NCBI GenBank assembly: GCA_902590655.1
Contig: CACIXQ010000001.1
Coordinates: 1-64,000, forward strand
Reading direction: 5' to 3'
DNA: 64,000 nt
Origin: an uncultured marine group I thaumarchaeote
GTDB lineage: Archaea; Thermoproteota; Nitrososphaeria; Nitrososphaerales; Nitrosopumilaceae
The notes under the pieces were generated by a model. That model was not told the DNA's origin, did no database searches, and saw only the letters and a program-made list of their open reading frames with translations. A program made the position numbers and the translations under genes. Each line of letters starts with the position of its first letter. Position 1 is the first letter of the stretch. This document shows, piece by piece, positions 44,186-52,759 of the stretch.

Positions 44186-44974
44186 CTAGTTCTGTATTTT
44201 TTGTTCTGCCTGAAGACTGTATTTTGATTTGTAGCCTCTAGGATTAATCATCAGATCGTTAAAGTTGTAGGTTGATGAGTTTCCGACAATAACAGTGCTA
44301 ATCATACCTAGCTTGTCAGCATATTCCTCCATATGTTCCAGATCAGTAATAACTATGGATTGAGATTCTCTGTATGCTCCTTTGATGATTGCTACAGGTG
44401 TTTGTGGGGAACGATGTTCCATCAAAAGTTTTCTAGTATCCTGTAATTGGTGTATTCTTTTTTTGCTTGAAGGATTGTAAATTACTATAACATAATCACC
44501 CTTAGCTGCCGCTTCTACTCGCTTGACAATTACTTCCCAAGGAACAAGAAGATCACTCATGCTTACCACTGCGAAATCCGTCATCAATGGGGAACCAATT
44601 AATGACGCACAAGAATTCAGTGCGGAAACTCCTGGTACTATCTCTACTTGCAATCCTGTTTTAGGATCCCAACCAGATTCTGCAAGTATCTCAAAAATTA
44701 GTCCTGCCATACCGTAGATACCAGGATCACCGCTAGAAACTAGTGACACAATTTTTCCATCAGTAGCAGATTTGATGCATTGCTGTGCTCGTTCAACCTC
44801 TTGTGTCATGTCATATTTGTAAACATCTTTTCCATCAATTAGATCTTCAACCAAATTTACGTACGTGGAATAACCAACGATGGTGTCACTTTCTTCAATT
44901 ACTTGTTTTGCACGAAAAGTCATGTGATCATGATGGCCAGGACCTACACCAACTACGTATAATTTTCCTACCAT
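44186..44974 (-). CDS. cobJ: Cobalt-precorrin-3B C17-methyltransferase
   Basis: 262-aa tetrapyrrole methylase. GKLYVVGVGPGHHDHMTFRA opens it; VSLVSSGDPGIYGMAGLIFE and EIVPGVSALNSCASLIGSPL are the CobJ/CbiH-specific motifs. It methylates C17 with ring contraction in corrin synthesis. Related steps are at 0-0.9 kb and 61.4 kb, so the pathway is scattered. The next gene upstream (aspartate kinase, 45.0 kb) is on the same strand ~40 nt away. Confidence 0.92.
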   Translation of the reverse strand: MVGKLYVVGVGPGHHDHMTFRAKQVIEESDTIVGYSTYVNLVEDLIDGKDVYKYDMTQEVERAQQCIKSATDGKIVSLVSSGDPGIYGMAGLIFEILAESGWDPKTGLQVEIVPGVSALNSCASLIGSPLMTDFAVVSMSDLLVPWEVIVKRVEAAAKGDYVIVIYNPSSKKRIHQLQDTRKLLMEHRSPQTPVAIIKGAYRESQSIVITDLEHMEEYADKLGMISTVIVGNSSTYNFNDLMINPRGYKSKYSLQAEQKIQN

Positions 44975-45014
44975 ACCATTGCTGGATTTACAATTAATTT
45001 ATCTCTTTCAGCAT

Positions 45015-46418
45015 TTAGTTGATTTTATCCAACTGAAATTCTTCATGAAGTGATTCTAGAACAGACTTACAATCGGAATCCTTTACAACAAATGCTAGAT
45101 TAAGTTCTGATGATCCCTGTGCTATCATCATTACATTGACTTTCCGTTTTTGTGCGGCAGAAAACACTTTGGCGGCTACACCAACCGTACCCTTCATGCC
45201 AGAGCCAATAACTGCTATTATGGAAGCGTTTGATGATCCCTCTATTTTTTTAACCATTTTGCCTAGCAAATTCATTTCAAGCGCATTGATAGATTTCGCA
45301 AGATCCACTTTTTTAACAATTATTGAGATGCTTGCTTCAGATGGGTTGGAAGAGACCATCAACACGTTGATATTTTTTTCTGCTAAAATTGTAAATATTT
45401 TTGCTGCTGACCCTGGTGCGGCAAACAATATGCCTCCGCTTAGATCCATCAATCCTATGTTTCGAAGTGCAGATATGCATTTGACCGTTTTTTTAGTTGC
45501 TGCGGAAGGTGATGGTGTCACTAGTGTACCGGTATTCTTTACATCAAACGTGCTTCTAATTCGCATAGGAATTTTTTTGGATAATAATGGCTCAAATGTT
45601 TTAGGATGTATTTGCTTCGCTCCAAATTGTGCCATTTCAATTGCTTCTGAATATGAAACTTCTTTGAGTAGTTTTGCATTTTTTACAAGTTTTGGATCAG
45701 CTGTCATCAAACCATCAACGTCGCTCATTAACCAAACTTCGTCTGCATTTATGCTAGAAGCAATTATTGTTGCAGTATAATCTGAACCACCTCTACCGAA
45801 TGTTGTTACGTTTCCATGTTGATCTGCCCCAGCAAACCCACCAACAACAGGGATTACTTTTTTTGATAGCAAAGATCCTAAAGTCTTAGAAATACGGATT
45901 CGAGTAGTGTCCATTAATGGTCTTGATTCACCAAAATTCGAATCAGTTACTATGCCAACCTCCTTGCCATTAAGTGCGGTAGATTTTTTATCGAGATCTT
46001 GTAGTGCGAATGATACCAAATCATCAGAAAGACGCTCACCAAAAGAGACCAAGTAATCTAATGAGCGTGCTGATACTTCCTTTAGCAATGTTAATCCTCG
46101 TACTAATTCCTGTAGTTCAGAAATATCATCGTCAAGTTTTTCTACCAATTGTTTTTTTATTCCAGAATTTTTTATTGTCTGGTCAGCAAGTTTTCTATGT
46201 TTTTTGATTAGTTCATCTAATGCTTTTGCAACATCCTTCTTCTTTTTCTGTTCAATCATTCGAGAGATTAGGATTAGAGAGTCAGTAACACCATCAACCG
46301 CTGAGCATACTACAACAATCTCATTTCCCTTTGAGAAGGATGCAACCGTTTTTGCAACGTTTGTAATGTCCTTGGGAGATGCGAGTGATGTTCCGCCAAA
46401 TTTTAACACTAGTTTCAA
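45015..46418 (-). CDS. lysC: Aspartate kinase
   Basis: 467 aa from TTG (MKLVLKFGGTSLASPKDI). KFGGTS binds substrate; FGRGGSDYTATIIASSINAD and the PL.MRIRSTF region are conserved. Two C-terminal ACT domains (about 315-467) suggest allosteric control by threonine or lysine. First step to homoserine/threonine (ThrB at 15.3 kb) and lysine precursors. Confidence 0.92.
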   Translation of the reverse strand: MKLVLKFGGTSLASPKDITNVAKTVASFSKGNEIVVVCSAVDGVTDSLILISRMIEQKKKKDVAKALDELIKKHRKLADQTIKNSGIKKQLVEKLDDDISELQELVRGLTLLKEVSARSLDYLVSFGERLSDDLVSFALQDLDKKSTALNGKEVGIVTDSNFGESRPLMDTTRIRISKTLGSLLSKKVIPVVGGFAGADQHGNVTTFGRGGSDYTATIIASSINADEVWLMSDVDGLMTADPKLVKNAKLLKEVSYSEAIEMAQFGAKQIHPKTFEPLLSKKIPMRIRSTFDVKNTGTLVTPSPSAATKKTVKCISALRNIGLMDLSGGILFAAPGSAAKIFTILAEKNINVLMVSSNPSEASISIIVKKVDLAKSINALEMNLLGKMVKKIEGSSNASIIAVIGSGMKGTVGVAAKVFSAAQKRKVNVMMIAQGSSELNLAFVVKDSDCKSVLESLHEEFQLDKIN

Positions 46419-46452
46419 AGTAGTATACCTGCCTTCTTAATCAATAAATTCG

Positions 46453-47199
46453 TTAACTTTCAACGCGTGGCGCTAAATAGAAGTGAATTCTGCCAATATT
46501 GGTAACTTTGAATTCAATTCGTAATGGTTTTTCGCTAGAAAATTCACAAATTATCGAATCAGCAGTTCCTCCTACAGCCTTTACTATTGGATCTAGATAT
46601 TCTAGGCTGTATGTCCCAGAGCTTTCCTGACTTACAGAGATGTCCTCTACGTCTTCCATATCTTTTTCAAGATTTATGGTTGCTTCCCCAGCATCCCCCT
46701 TTCCAGAGAATTCCACATTTTTTTGTGTTGTTTTGATCGACAGATAGTCAGACACAACGTCGATATCTCCTAAAATTTTGTCAAGTCGGGATGAGGATAA
46801 AGTAATTTTTGAGTCATAAGAAATTTTTGGTAATGGCGTATCAGAAGCTGAACTCTCAATTAATCTCATTTTGTATTTCTTGTTTTTCCCTATAGATACA
46901 TGTAGCATGCTATCATCAGATATGTTGATTTCAACACCGTCACTTTTTTCAGCACGTTTGATCAGTTTAGAAAATTCATCAATACGAACACCAAATTTTA
47001 TGTCCCCATCACAACTGTATTTTTCAAATGCAGAGTTAGGCCAAGAAATATCTATTAATGCAACGTGTGATGGATCCATTCCTCTAAATGATACACCTTC
47101 AACCGTTGCTTCAAAAGTTGCTTCTTCAACCAGAGTTGATATCGCAGAGATTATAGCCTTCCATTCTTCCGAAGTATTTGTTTTAGCTGAAAATTCCAT
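46453..47199 (-). CDS. pcn: DNA polymerase sliding clamp (PCNA)
   Basis: 248 aa from the ATG at 47199 (MEFSAKTNTSEEWKAIISAI); a TTG three codons upstream is possible. FRGMDPSHVALIDISWP is the conserved N-terminal region; the interdomain loop and the C-terminal PIP-partner region FYLAPRVES are as in archaeal PCNA. Homotrimeric ring tethering DNA polymerases, FEN1 and ligase. TFS follows upstream on the same strand, with a 34-nt gap. Confidence 0.93.
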   Translation of the reverse strand: MEFSAKTNTSEEWKAIISAISTLVEEATFEATVEGVSFRGMDPSHVALIDISWPNSAFEKYSCDGDIKFGVRIDEFSKLIKRAEKSDGVEINISDDSMLHVSIGKNKKYKMRLIESSASDTPLPKISYDSKITLSSSRLDKILGDIDVVSDYLSIKTTQKNVEFSGKGDAGEATINLEKDMEDVEDISVSQESSGTYSLEYLDPIVKAVGGTADSIICEFSSEKPLRIEFKVTNIGRIHFYLAPRVES

Positions 47200-47232
47200 T
47201 TTAATCAAATATCATACTGTCAATGTTAAAAG

Positions 47233-47556
47233 TTATGTGTAATCTCTCCAAGTGTGGTTACATTTCGTGCATCTGTAAAATTTAGTTTCAGGTTCATCGG
47301 CACTGCGCGTCTGAAATGTCCACGAAACTCCTTCCTTGTTATGACACTTCTCACAGTCAATCGGTACAGTTGATTCTAGTCCTTTTGCCTTACTCAGGTC
47401 AGATTCATCCATAACTAGAAACTCAGAATTAACTTCTTCTGATTTTTTTGTATCTTCCTTGATCTTGCCTTCCTTAACAAATTGACATTTTGGACAAACT
47501 AGTGACCCATCACTATTTTTTTTTAATCGTGATTCACATTTGGGACAAAAATCCAT
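47233..47556 (-). CDS. tfs: Transcription factor S (TFS/TFIIS-like)
   Basis: 107 aa. N-terminal Zn ribbon FCPKCESRLKKNSDGSLVCP plus KC, and C-terminal ribbon DCEKCHNKEGVSW ... FYRCTKCNHTWRDY. The acidic hairpin tip QTRSADEPET (D-E pair) inserts into RNA polymerase to stimulate transcript cleavage in stalled complexes. Directly between PCNA and the Rpo11 gene, same strand. Confidence 0.95.
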   Translation of the reverse strand: MDFCPKCESRLKKNSDGSLVCPKCQFVKEGKIKEDTKKSEEVNSEFLVMDESDLSKAKGLESTVPIDCEKCHNKEGVSWTFQTRSADEPETKFYRCTKCNHTWRDYT

Positions 47557-47832
47557 TCACTTTACCTTTATCTTAGAAGCCAACAGTTTTTTTAATTCAG
47601 CTGCTCCTTTGATTGCGGTGTTTGTGGCACTTTCAATGTCTTTAAGTGGGGTGCTTGAAACTACTCGCATCCATAATTCGTCAGTCAGTGGGTGTCTAGT
47701 TATTACACCAGCAAATTCAGTACTAGAATTTTTTAGCAGTTCATCCTGTATGATATACAAAATGCCAATATCTCCGCCCAATATTGATAAATTAGCTTCT
47801 TTTTTGCTTAATTCTCTTAGTTGAACTTCCAT
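47557..47832 (-). CDS. rpoL: DNA-directed RNA polymerase subunit L (Rpo11)
   Basis: 91 aa from the ATG at 47832 (MEVQLRELSKKEANLSILGG). The longer frame to 48000 overlaps the divergent gene and is not conserved-looking. TRHPLTDELWMRVVSSTPLK matches the HPL..... motif of Rpb11/RpoL dimerising with Rpo3. Its stop is 1 nt before the tfs start. Confidence 0.9.
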   Translation of the reverse strand: MEVQLRELSKKEANLSILGGDIGILYIIQDELLKNSSTEFAGVITRHPLTDELWMRVVSSTPLKDIESATNTAIKGAAELKKLLASKIKVK

Positions 47833-47881
47833 CCAAGCGAAAAACAACTTATTGTGGATATAAATCATTATAAGTACAGAA

Positions 47882-48415
47882 TTGGCTAGCGAGATTTCAA
47901 ACCTGAATTTGGTTAAGGACAAAGATGTGTATGCATCTGATGACAGCATAACAATAAATGTCAAATTCTCACTAAGTGGGGATGTTCGCAATTCATTCAA
48001 TGAAAAAAATTGGACTGATGCTTACGAGAAGAATGATAACCAATTCAAGCTAAAATATGGAATAAAACTCGTTTCCAGTGGACTGAGAAAACATGATGTC
48101 GTAAAGCCAATTGACACCTATAGAAAGGCATCAATCTTCTGGACTAGAAATCCCAAGCTTGTAAATCCCATGAAAGAAAAAAGAATCTGGGTTCAGGTGG
48201 CAAAAAACTTTGAACCTATCATAAAATTAACCGAAGAGGATGTTCAAAAAGAACTGTTTGATTTTGACGAGCCAGTTATTTTGAATGCGTCAGATCTTGG
48301 ACAGGGCAAACACAAAGTCAGTGCGGAGGTTTTTGCCTCATGGAACAAGCATGCATACGTTGACAAAAATGAGGAAAAAACACATTCGGATGAAATTGAA
48401 ATTGAAATCAATTAG
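47882..48415 (+). CDS. Conserved hypothetical protein
   Basis: 177 aa from TTG (MASEISNLNLVKDKDVYASD). β-rich, no signal peptide, charged; KHKVSAEVFASWNKHAYVDK near the end resembles an Ig-like strand pattern. Function not recognised. Followed after ~30 nt by two tandem 50-aa genes. Confidence 0.65.
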   Translation: MASEISNLNLVKDKDVYASDDSITINVKFSLSGDVRNSFNEKNWTDAYEKNDNQFKLKYGIKLVSSGLRKHDVVKPIDTYRKASIFWTRNPKLVNPMKEKRIWVQVAKNFEPIIKLTEEDVQKELFDFDEPVILNASDLGQGKHKVSAEVFASWNKHAYVDKNEEKTHSDEIEIEIN

Positions 48416-48444
48416 GATATAAGTACGGAATTTCAAAACTTATC

Positions 48445-48597
48445 ATGGCAAAGTACGATGGTTTGTTGGGACAACCACTGTTAGAAGTGGAAGAACCAGA
48501 TAAAGAGGGTGGCGTTACACTAATTTTCAAAGATAATAGATTTTTATTCATTAAAGTGGAAGATGGTAAACTGTCTACTATATCAATACCAGAGTGA
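48445..48597 (+). CDS. 50-aa small protein (first of a tandem pair)
   Basis: Frame MAKYDGLLGQPLLEVEEPDK then EGGVTLIFKDNRFLFIKVED and GKLSTISIPE. Its paralogue begins 4 nt after the stop; about half of residues are identical and length is the same, including K-DGL/I, LEV..PDK-GG-TL-FK, and VED/VVDGK. Predicted all-β. No homologue recognised. The ATG, length match and similarity to the next gene support a real gene. Confidence 0.7.
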   Translation: MAKYDGLLGQPLLEVEEPDKEGGVTLIFKDNRFLFIKVEDGKLSTISIPE

Positions 48598-48601
48598 TTG
48601 T

Positions 48602-48754
48602 ATGGTAAAGTTTGATGGAATAAGAATGGCTGATCTTGTTGAAGTACAGGATCCAGATAAAGATGGAGGAATCACTCTCGTCTTTAAAGAAGATAAATTT
48701 CTTCACGTAAAAGTAGTCGATGGTAAGATTGTTACCGAATCAGTTCCTGAATAA
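48602..48754 (+). CDS. 50-aa small protein (second of a tandem pair)
   Basis: MVKFDGIRMADLVEVQDPDK then DGGITLVFKEDKFLHVKVVD and GKIVTESVPE. ATG at 48602 chosen over an in-frame upstream codon at 48563 that lies inside the previous gene. Paralogue of the preceding ORF; the pair suggests duplication of a small β-domain. Confidence 0.72.
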   Translation: MVKFDGIRMADLVEVQDPDKDGGITLVFKEDKFLHVKVVDGKIVTESVPE

Positions 48755-48757
48755 ACC

Positions 48758-49246
48758 TTAAAGAGATTTTGCGAACTGGAAAATTATTTCCTCTTGTGGA
48801 AATGATTGGATAGAGCCTGGTCTTTCGTCACGTACTTTTTGTATTGCGTCGTCAGCAGACATTTTTTTGTATTTTATAAGATAACATGCTAGGATTGTTC
48901 CTGTTCTTCCTAGGCCAGCAAGACAATGAACCATAACTGGTTCGTCATTAACTATTCTATCATGAATGAAATCAACCGTCTTAACTAAATCATCGAATTC
49001 TGGCACGCCCATATCATTTGAATGTACATGAAAATAATTCACGTTATTTGTATAATCAGTGTCAAGCGGTTCCTCCCTAATAGTAACAATAGATTTTACA
49101 CCTTGGTCGATTGCCCATTGTACCTCATCAGTTGAAGTTGGAATTGCACTTCCAGCAAGTTTACCTTCAATAATCCAAGAAAAATTATCAGGTTTTTTCC
49201 AGATTTTCCCATGAAGTTTACGTTTAACATCTCCAATCTTTGTCAT
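48758..49246 (-). CDS. Dual-specificity protein phosphatase
   Basis: 162 aa from the ATG at 49246 (MTKIGDVKRKLHGKIWKKPD). Active-site loop HCLAGLGRTGT (C-x5-R, about 106-115) and upstream general-acid region DLVKTVDFIHDRIVNDEPVM. Compact Cys-based phosphatase like archaeal tyrosine/dual-specificity enzymes. An in-frame ATG at 49288 is a less likely start. Convergent with the small tandem genes. Confidence 0.88.
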   Translation of the reverse strand: MTKIGDVKRKLHGKIWKKPDNFSWIIEGKLAGSAIPTSTDEVQWAIDQGVKSIVTIREEPLDTDYTNNVNYFHVHSNDMGVPEFDDLVKTVDFIHDRIVNDEPVMVHCLAGLGRTGTILACYLIKYKKMSADDAIQKVRDERPGSIQSFPQEEIIFQFAKSL

Positions 49247-49316
49247 ATCAAAAAATAACGAATTTGTAATATAAGATTGGTTAGTCAAATAATAAAAAGA
49301 AGTTAAAGGGGTGGAT

Positions 49317-49616
49317 TTAGTCGATTAGTTCAGTCCAGCCTTTTACGAAAACTGAGTTCTTGTAAAGTGGTACTGGTTGACCTACTGTAAAGTCCATTGG
49401 TCTCATCCAAAAGATTGCCTTTGTTGGGCATACACCGATGCATGCACCGTCAGAGATACATCTCTCTGGATAAAATACAAATGCTTTACCCCGTTTCCAG
49501 CCTTCTACTGGTTTTACTCTTAAAACATCAGGTCCCAAAGTTGTACAGATTTCTACACAAAGTGCACATCCGATACACATCTGCTCACTGATGTCTGGTA
49601 GTATTGCTACTGGCAT
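49317..49616 (-). CDS. Ferredoxin, 7Fe type
   Basis: 99 aa from the ATG at 49616 (MPVAILPDISEQMCIGCALC). First cluster ligands CIGCALCVEIC (C-x2-C-x2-C-x3-C); second CISDGACIGVCP, where Asp replaces the middle cysteine, as in [3Fe-4S][4Fe-4S] ferredoxins of Sulfolobus type. Low-potential electron carrier, for example for radical SAM enzymes or 2-oxoacid oxidoreductases; partner not shown in this window. Confidence 0.87.
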   Translation of the reverse strand: MPVAILPDISEQMCIGCALCVEICTTLGPDVLRVKPVEGWKRGKAFVFYPERCISDGACIGVCPTKAIFWMRPMDFTVGQPVPLYKNSVFVKGWTELID

Positions 49617-49710
49617 TGTAATTAAACACAAGATTCAAGCTTAATATAATTTCCTCTAAATCTATAACGCTGTTTGATTTGTTTTTGATCGCTAGTATCT
49701 GATTCTAAGT

Positions 49711-50292
49711 TTATAGAATGAGATCTGAGTCTTGTGAGTTGTCAGGATTTAACAGCGTTGCAAACGCATTGTTTTCTTTCCTTGTTAGTTGGATCTTTGT
49801 GAAATGCTCGTTATCTATCACACTTCGACCAGTATTATACAACACCCATCTGCCCTCCTCATTTAGTTTGGACAAAACACCAACTATTATGGTGGATTTT
49901 GTGTGATTTGCAGCAGAAGAAAGCAGCATTACAAATGAGTTAATTAGTCGTCCAAGATCTTTGTCGCCTTCTAAGATGTTAAAGAACCCATTTAGTGAAT
50001 CAATGACTATCAGTGATTTTTCTCGTGAAATCTTTGCAATTATAGATTTCAAATCTTCTCGAAAGCTGCTGTTCTCTGGATGAAGTAAGTTTAGGTTTTT
50101 CATTTCTTGTGTTATTCCAGATTTAACAAAACCAGTATACTGCAAATCAAAATCAATGTAAAATATAGGAACTTTGTAGTTTGAAACCTCCCTTGTAAAA
50201 AAAGATGTTTTTGTGAATGAATCCTCGTAGAAGATCATGTTTGTTGTGTTTTGTTCCAACACGTTTCGAATTGTTGTCTTTTTCTGATCCAT
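49711..50292 (-). CDS. RecA/RadA-superfamily protein with lost Walker A
   Basis: 193 aa. A RecA-like core is suggested by the Walker B strand KSLIVIDSLNGFFNILEGDK and the β-strand/helix pattern, and VSNYKVPIFYIDFDLQY resembles RadB/KaiC folds. But the position of Walker A reads YEDSFTKTSFF, without GxxGKT, so ATP binding is doubtful. Similar ATPase-dead paralogues regulate RadA in archaea. Family call is by eye. Lies before an Lrp-type effector domain gene, 26 nt. Confidence 0.6.
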   Translation of the reverse strand: MDQKKTTIRNVLEQNTTNMIFYEDSFTKTSFFTREVSNYKVPIFYIDFDLQYTGFVKSGITQEMKNLNLLHPENSSFREDLKSIIAKISREKSLIVIDSLNGFFNILEGDKDLGRLINSFVMLLSSAANHTKSTIIVGVLSKLNEEGRWVLYNTGRSVIDNEHFTKIQLTRKENNAFATLLNPDNSQDSDLIL

Positions 50293-50318
50293 ATCATTGG
50301 TTGTTGGTTGGAAATAAC

Positions 50319-50579
50319 CTATGCTTTTTCCTGTTCTTCGATAACCATCATGGTTAATGTTGATTGCACAGAGGTAATTTTTCTAATTTTGTTTGTGATG
50401 GTAGATCTCAAAGAATCAATGTCGTCAGAAGTTAGTTTTAGCACAATGTCATAAACTCCGTACACTCCTTGAATTTCATATTGTGTGTCTTTTTCCTCCG
50501 CTAGTATTTCTTTGAGTTTTGTGATTATTGATTCGTCTGTTCCGAGATCAGAATTAATGAGAATGTACGAGGTTGGCAC
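50319..50579 (-). CDS. Stand-alone Lrp/AsnC ligand-binding (RAM) domain
   Basis: 86 aa from GTG (MPTSYILINSDLGTDESIIT). The RAM/ACT-like β-α-β-β-α-β shape reads IQGVYGVYDIVLKLTSDDID, then SLRSTITNKIRKITSVQSTL and TMMVIEE. No HTH. Such proteins bind amino acids and may modulate full Lrp regulators. Same strand as the RecA-like gene. Confidence 0.87.
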   Translation of the reverse strand: MPTSYILINSDLGTDESIITKLKEILAEEKDTQYEIQGVYGVYDIVLKLTSDDIDSLRSTITNKIRKITSVQSTLTMMVIEEQEKA

Positions 50580-50626
50580 ACTTGAAATTAGTAAAATAAT
50601 ATTTAAGAGATCGTTGGTTCTTTGTT

Positions 50627-51274
50627 ATGAAAATTATAGATCTGACCCTGACGGTTTCGGATAAAATTCCTACATTCCCAGGCTCACCACAACCAAACTT
50701 CATTCCATGGGAAAACATCAAAGAAGATGGCTACAATCTGGAAGTTCTGTTTTTGAGTTCACACACTGGAACCCATATGGATGCGCCTCATCATTTTCTA
50801 GAAAAAGGCGCGAAAATTCATGAAATTAGCCTCAAAAAACTGGTATCAGAAGCAGCCTTGATACAATGTAGAAAAAATGGCGGCCAATCCATCACAAAAA
50901 CAGACATCCAAAAGTTTGAAAAAAATCATGGAGAAATTGAGAATTTTTCTTCCGTTATTTTCTATACGGGCTGGCAGAAAAATTTACAAAAAAAATACTA
51001 CTTTACTAAGAATCCTGGATTGTCGGTTTCAGCTGCGAAATATCTTGCATCAAAAAAGATCAGTTTGGTGGGCATTGATTCCCCAAGTATTGATCTAGGC
51101 AAAGATCCCAAGTTTTCTGTCCATCAAGTCTTTGCAAAAAAAGGAATTTTAATTGTTGAGAATTTAGCAAGTCTAGACGAGATAAAATCACCAACATTTC
51201 ACCTTGTAGTTTTGCCACTAAAATTGAAGAACGCAACGGGTTCGCCGGTTAGGGCGATTGCGTTTGTAGAATAA
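50627..51274 (+). CDS. Cyclase-family hydrolase (kynurenine formamidase-like)
   Basis: 215 aa. Metal-binding HTGTHMDAPHHF (about 43-54) with MKIIDLTLTVSDKIPTFPGS at the start; IGIDSPSIDLGKD-like motif (VGIDSPSIDLGKDPKFSVHQ) near 145. Zn/Mn-dependent amidase or cyclic-ester hydrolase; substrate unknown. Divergent from the RAM-domain gene with a 47-bp intergenic region. Confidence 0.87.
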   Translation: MKIIDLTLTVSDKIPTFPGSPQPNFIPWENIKEDGYNLEVLFLSSHTGTHMDAPHHFLEKGAKIHEISLKKLVSEAALIQCRKNGGQSITKTDIQKFEKNHGEIENFSSVIFYTGWQKNLQKKYYFTKNPGLSVSAAKYLASKKISLVGIDSPSIDLGKDPKFSVHQVFAKKGILIVENLASLDEIKSPTFHLVVLPLKLKNATGSPVRAIAFVE

Positions 51275-51286
51275 AAACAGAACTAG

Positions 51287-51394
51287 TTATCTGTTGAACA
51301 TAATATAAGCCAAAAATAGGATAGTCATTATGCCTATTCCAACACCCCAGCCTATGTTTTTTTTGTTATAGCTAAGCCAATCCCTTGTATCCAT
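51287..51394 (-). CDS. 35-aa single-helix membrane protein
   Basis: MDTRDWLSYNKKNIGWGVGI then GIMTILFLAYIMFNR: a short polar start and one membrane helix (about 15-33). ATG start, same strand as the downstream-neighbouring Hsp20 gene (at 51.5 kb), lying ~65 nt beyond its 3' end. Too short to classify; included because the composition is clearly membrane-like and fills an otherwise empty 185-bp gap. Confidence 0.5.
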   Translation of the reverse strand: MDTRDWLSYNKKNIGWGVGIGIMTILFLAYIMFNR

Positions 51395-51459
51395 GATGTA
51401 TTATAAAATCAAAAATTAGGATTAAAGCGTTATTACGTTTTTAAAAATAAAAAAAGAGT

Positions 51460-51960
51460 TTAGAGTACGTCTATAGATTTGCCCTTTGATTTCTCGTCTT
51501 CTAGCTTGAACACTAGTTCAAGTATTCCGTTCTTGTAAGTTGCTTTTGGAGATTCTGCATCAACTTTGTGCTTGATTGGCACCTTTACATGGTAATTTTT
51601 CTCACCACGTTCTGCGTCAATGTGAATTACTTTGTCATCTCCCACAACTACGCTGACGTCCTTCTTCTCGACACCCGGCATTTCTGCAACAATCTTCAGT
51701 GTCTTCTCTTTCTCGTCAACTAGAGTGTCAATCAATGGTTCTCTCTTGTTTTCAGTTGGAAGTGTGTCTGGCTGGACATTTCCGTACTCTTGTACTACAG
51801 GCTTACCGTCAGGACCAGTTGTCATGGTATAGCCATAAAATACTGGACCCGAAATGTTTCCTGCATTCTTTAGCATCTCAAAGACATTATCTAGGTCCAT
51901 GAAGGAACCTGACATCTGCTTAAAGATCCTGTCGAACTCATCATCGTGGAACATTGTCAT
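51460..51960 (-). CDS. hsp20: Small heat-shock protein (Hsp20/α-crystallin)
   Basis: 166 aa. The α-crystallin domain (about 70-166) shows TLKIVAEMPGVEKKDVSVVV, KVIHIDAERGEKNYHVKVPI and the TYKNGILELVFK end. The C-terminal IxI-type tail is SIDVL. A Shine-Dalgarno GGTGA sits just before the ATG at 51960, and a strong TATA box (CTATATATAATG on the minus strand, 51988-51999) lies ~30 nt upstream, so this mRNA has a leader, unlike many neighbours. Confidence 0.9.
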   Translation of the reverse strand: MTMFHDDEFDRIFKQMSGSFMDLDNVFEMLKNAGNISGPVFYGYTMTTGPDGKPVVQEYGNVQPDTLPTENKREPLIDTLVDEKEKTLKIVAEMPGVEKKDVSVVVGDDKVIHIDAERGEKNYHVKVPIKHKVDAESPKATYKNGILELVFKLEDEKSKGKSIDVL

Positions 51961-51987
51961 ATTTCACCTAAGTATGTAATATCTATG

Positions 51988-51999
51988 ACATTATATATA
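51988..51999 (-). promoter_or_regulatory. TATA box of hsp20
   Basis: CTATATATAATG on the minus strand, ~28 nt from the hsp20 start, in a 115-bp very AT-rich divergent intergenic region. Confidence 0.5.
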
Positions 52000-52075
52000 G
52001 TTTATTTCTTATTAATTAGTAATATTACACTTATTCTACTATTATTACATAATATTAATATACCTGACATAATAT

Positions 52076-52759
52076 ATGGTTTTTATGAGAACTGTGGGTC
52101 TATCTGTTCCTGATGTTGTTCGTGAGATAATTACCAGAAACAGATCAATCCATGACTGTATGGCTATGGATGTCATTAACTATACGGCCCTGGCTGTCAA
52201 AATCCAACCAGAGGTTGAAAGGCAGATTGGCAATTCAATCCAACTGAATACCATTGTTGTCGCGATTAAGCGATATGCAGACGCATTTGAGAAAAACGAG
52301 GAGGTTGTAGACGAGCCAGTTTTGAAAGATGCAAGGCTTTCGATGACAGACAGAATCATGGGAATGCAATGGACATTGAAAGATCTTCTTGATCAGGATA
52401 TGGCCAGGATGTTGGGAGAAGCTGAGAAGGCGCTTTCCAATTCAGAGTTTTTCAGGCTAGGTGATTCCTTCAGAATTTTAGCTGACGACTCTGATGTTAC
52501 CAGAAGAATATTCCAAAACTTTCCAAAAGAAAACGTCTACAGTTCCGGACTAGCAAAAATTAGAATTCAAGTGCCAGAGCAAAATAGAGCAGATGTCGTT
52601 TCTTATGTAACAGAAATTTTGCATAGAAACGGCATAGACCTGGTTGACGCGTTATTTAGCCGAGATGGTATTGTATTGATATTGAAAGAAGATCAAGCTC
52701 CGATAGCTTATGAAAAACTTAGAACCGAGATTCCGAGGGCAAGAGAAAATGGTGTGTAG
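52076..52759 (+). CDS. Conserved ACT-like domain protein, function unknown
   Basis: 227 aa. N-terminal helical part with SVPDVVREIITRNRSIHDCM and QIGNSIQLNTIVVAIKRYAD, then a C-terminal pair of ACT-type β-α units (GLAKIRIQVPEQNRADVVSY, DLVDALFSRDGIVLILKEDQ). ACT domains usually bind small metabolites. It overlaps the next gene by 11 nt, so the two are co-transcribed. Second ATG at 52085 is possible. Confidence 0.72.
   Translation: MVFMRTVGLSVPDVVREIITRNRSIHDCMAMDVINYTALAVKIQPEVERQIGNSIQLNTIVVAIKRYADAFEKNEEVVDEPVLKDARLSMTDRIMGMQWTLKDLLDQDMARMLGEAEKALSNSEFFRLGDSFRILADDSDVTRRIFQNFPKENVYSSGLAKIRIQVPEQNRADVVSYVTEILHRNGIDLVDALFSRDGIVLILKEDQAPIAYEKLRTEIPRARENGV

Noticed and set aside
52019-52028. 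Perfect palindrome GTAATATTAC between hsp20 and the ACT-like gene
   Set aside because: The region is extremely AT-rich, so a 10-bp palindrome of A/T with two G/C is expected by chance; no second copy seen.
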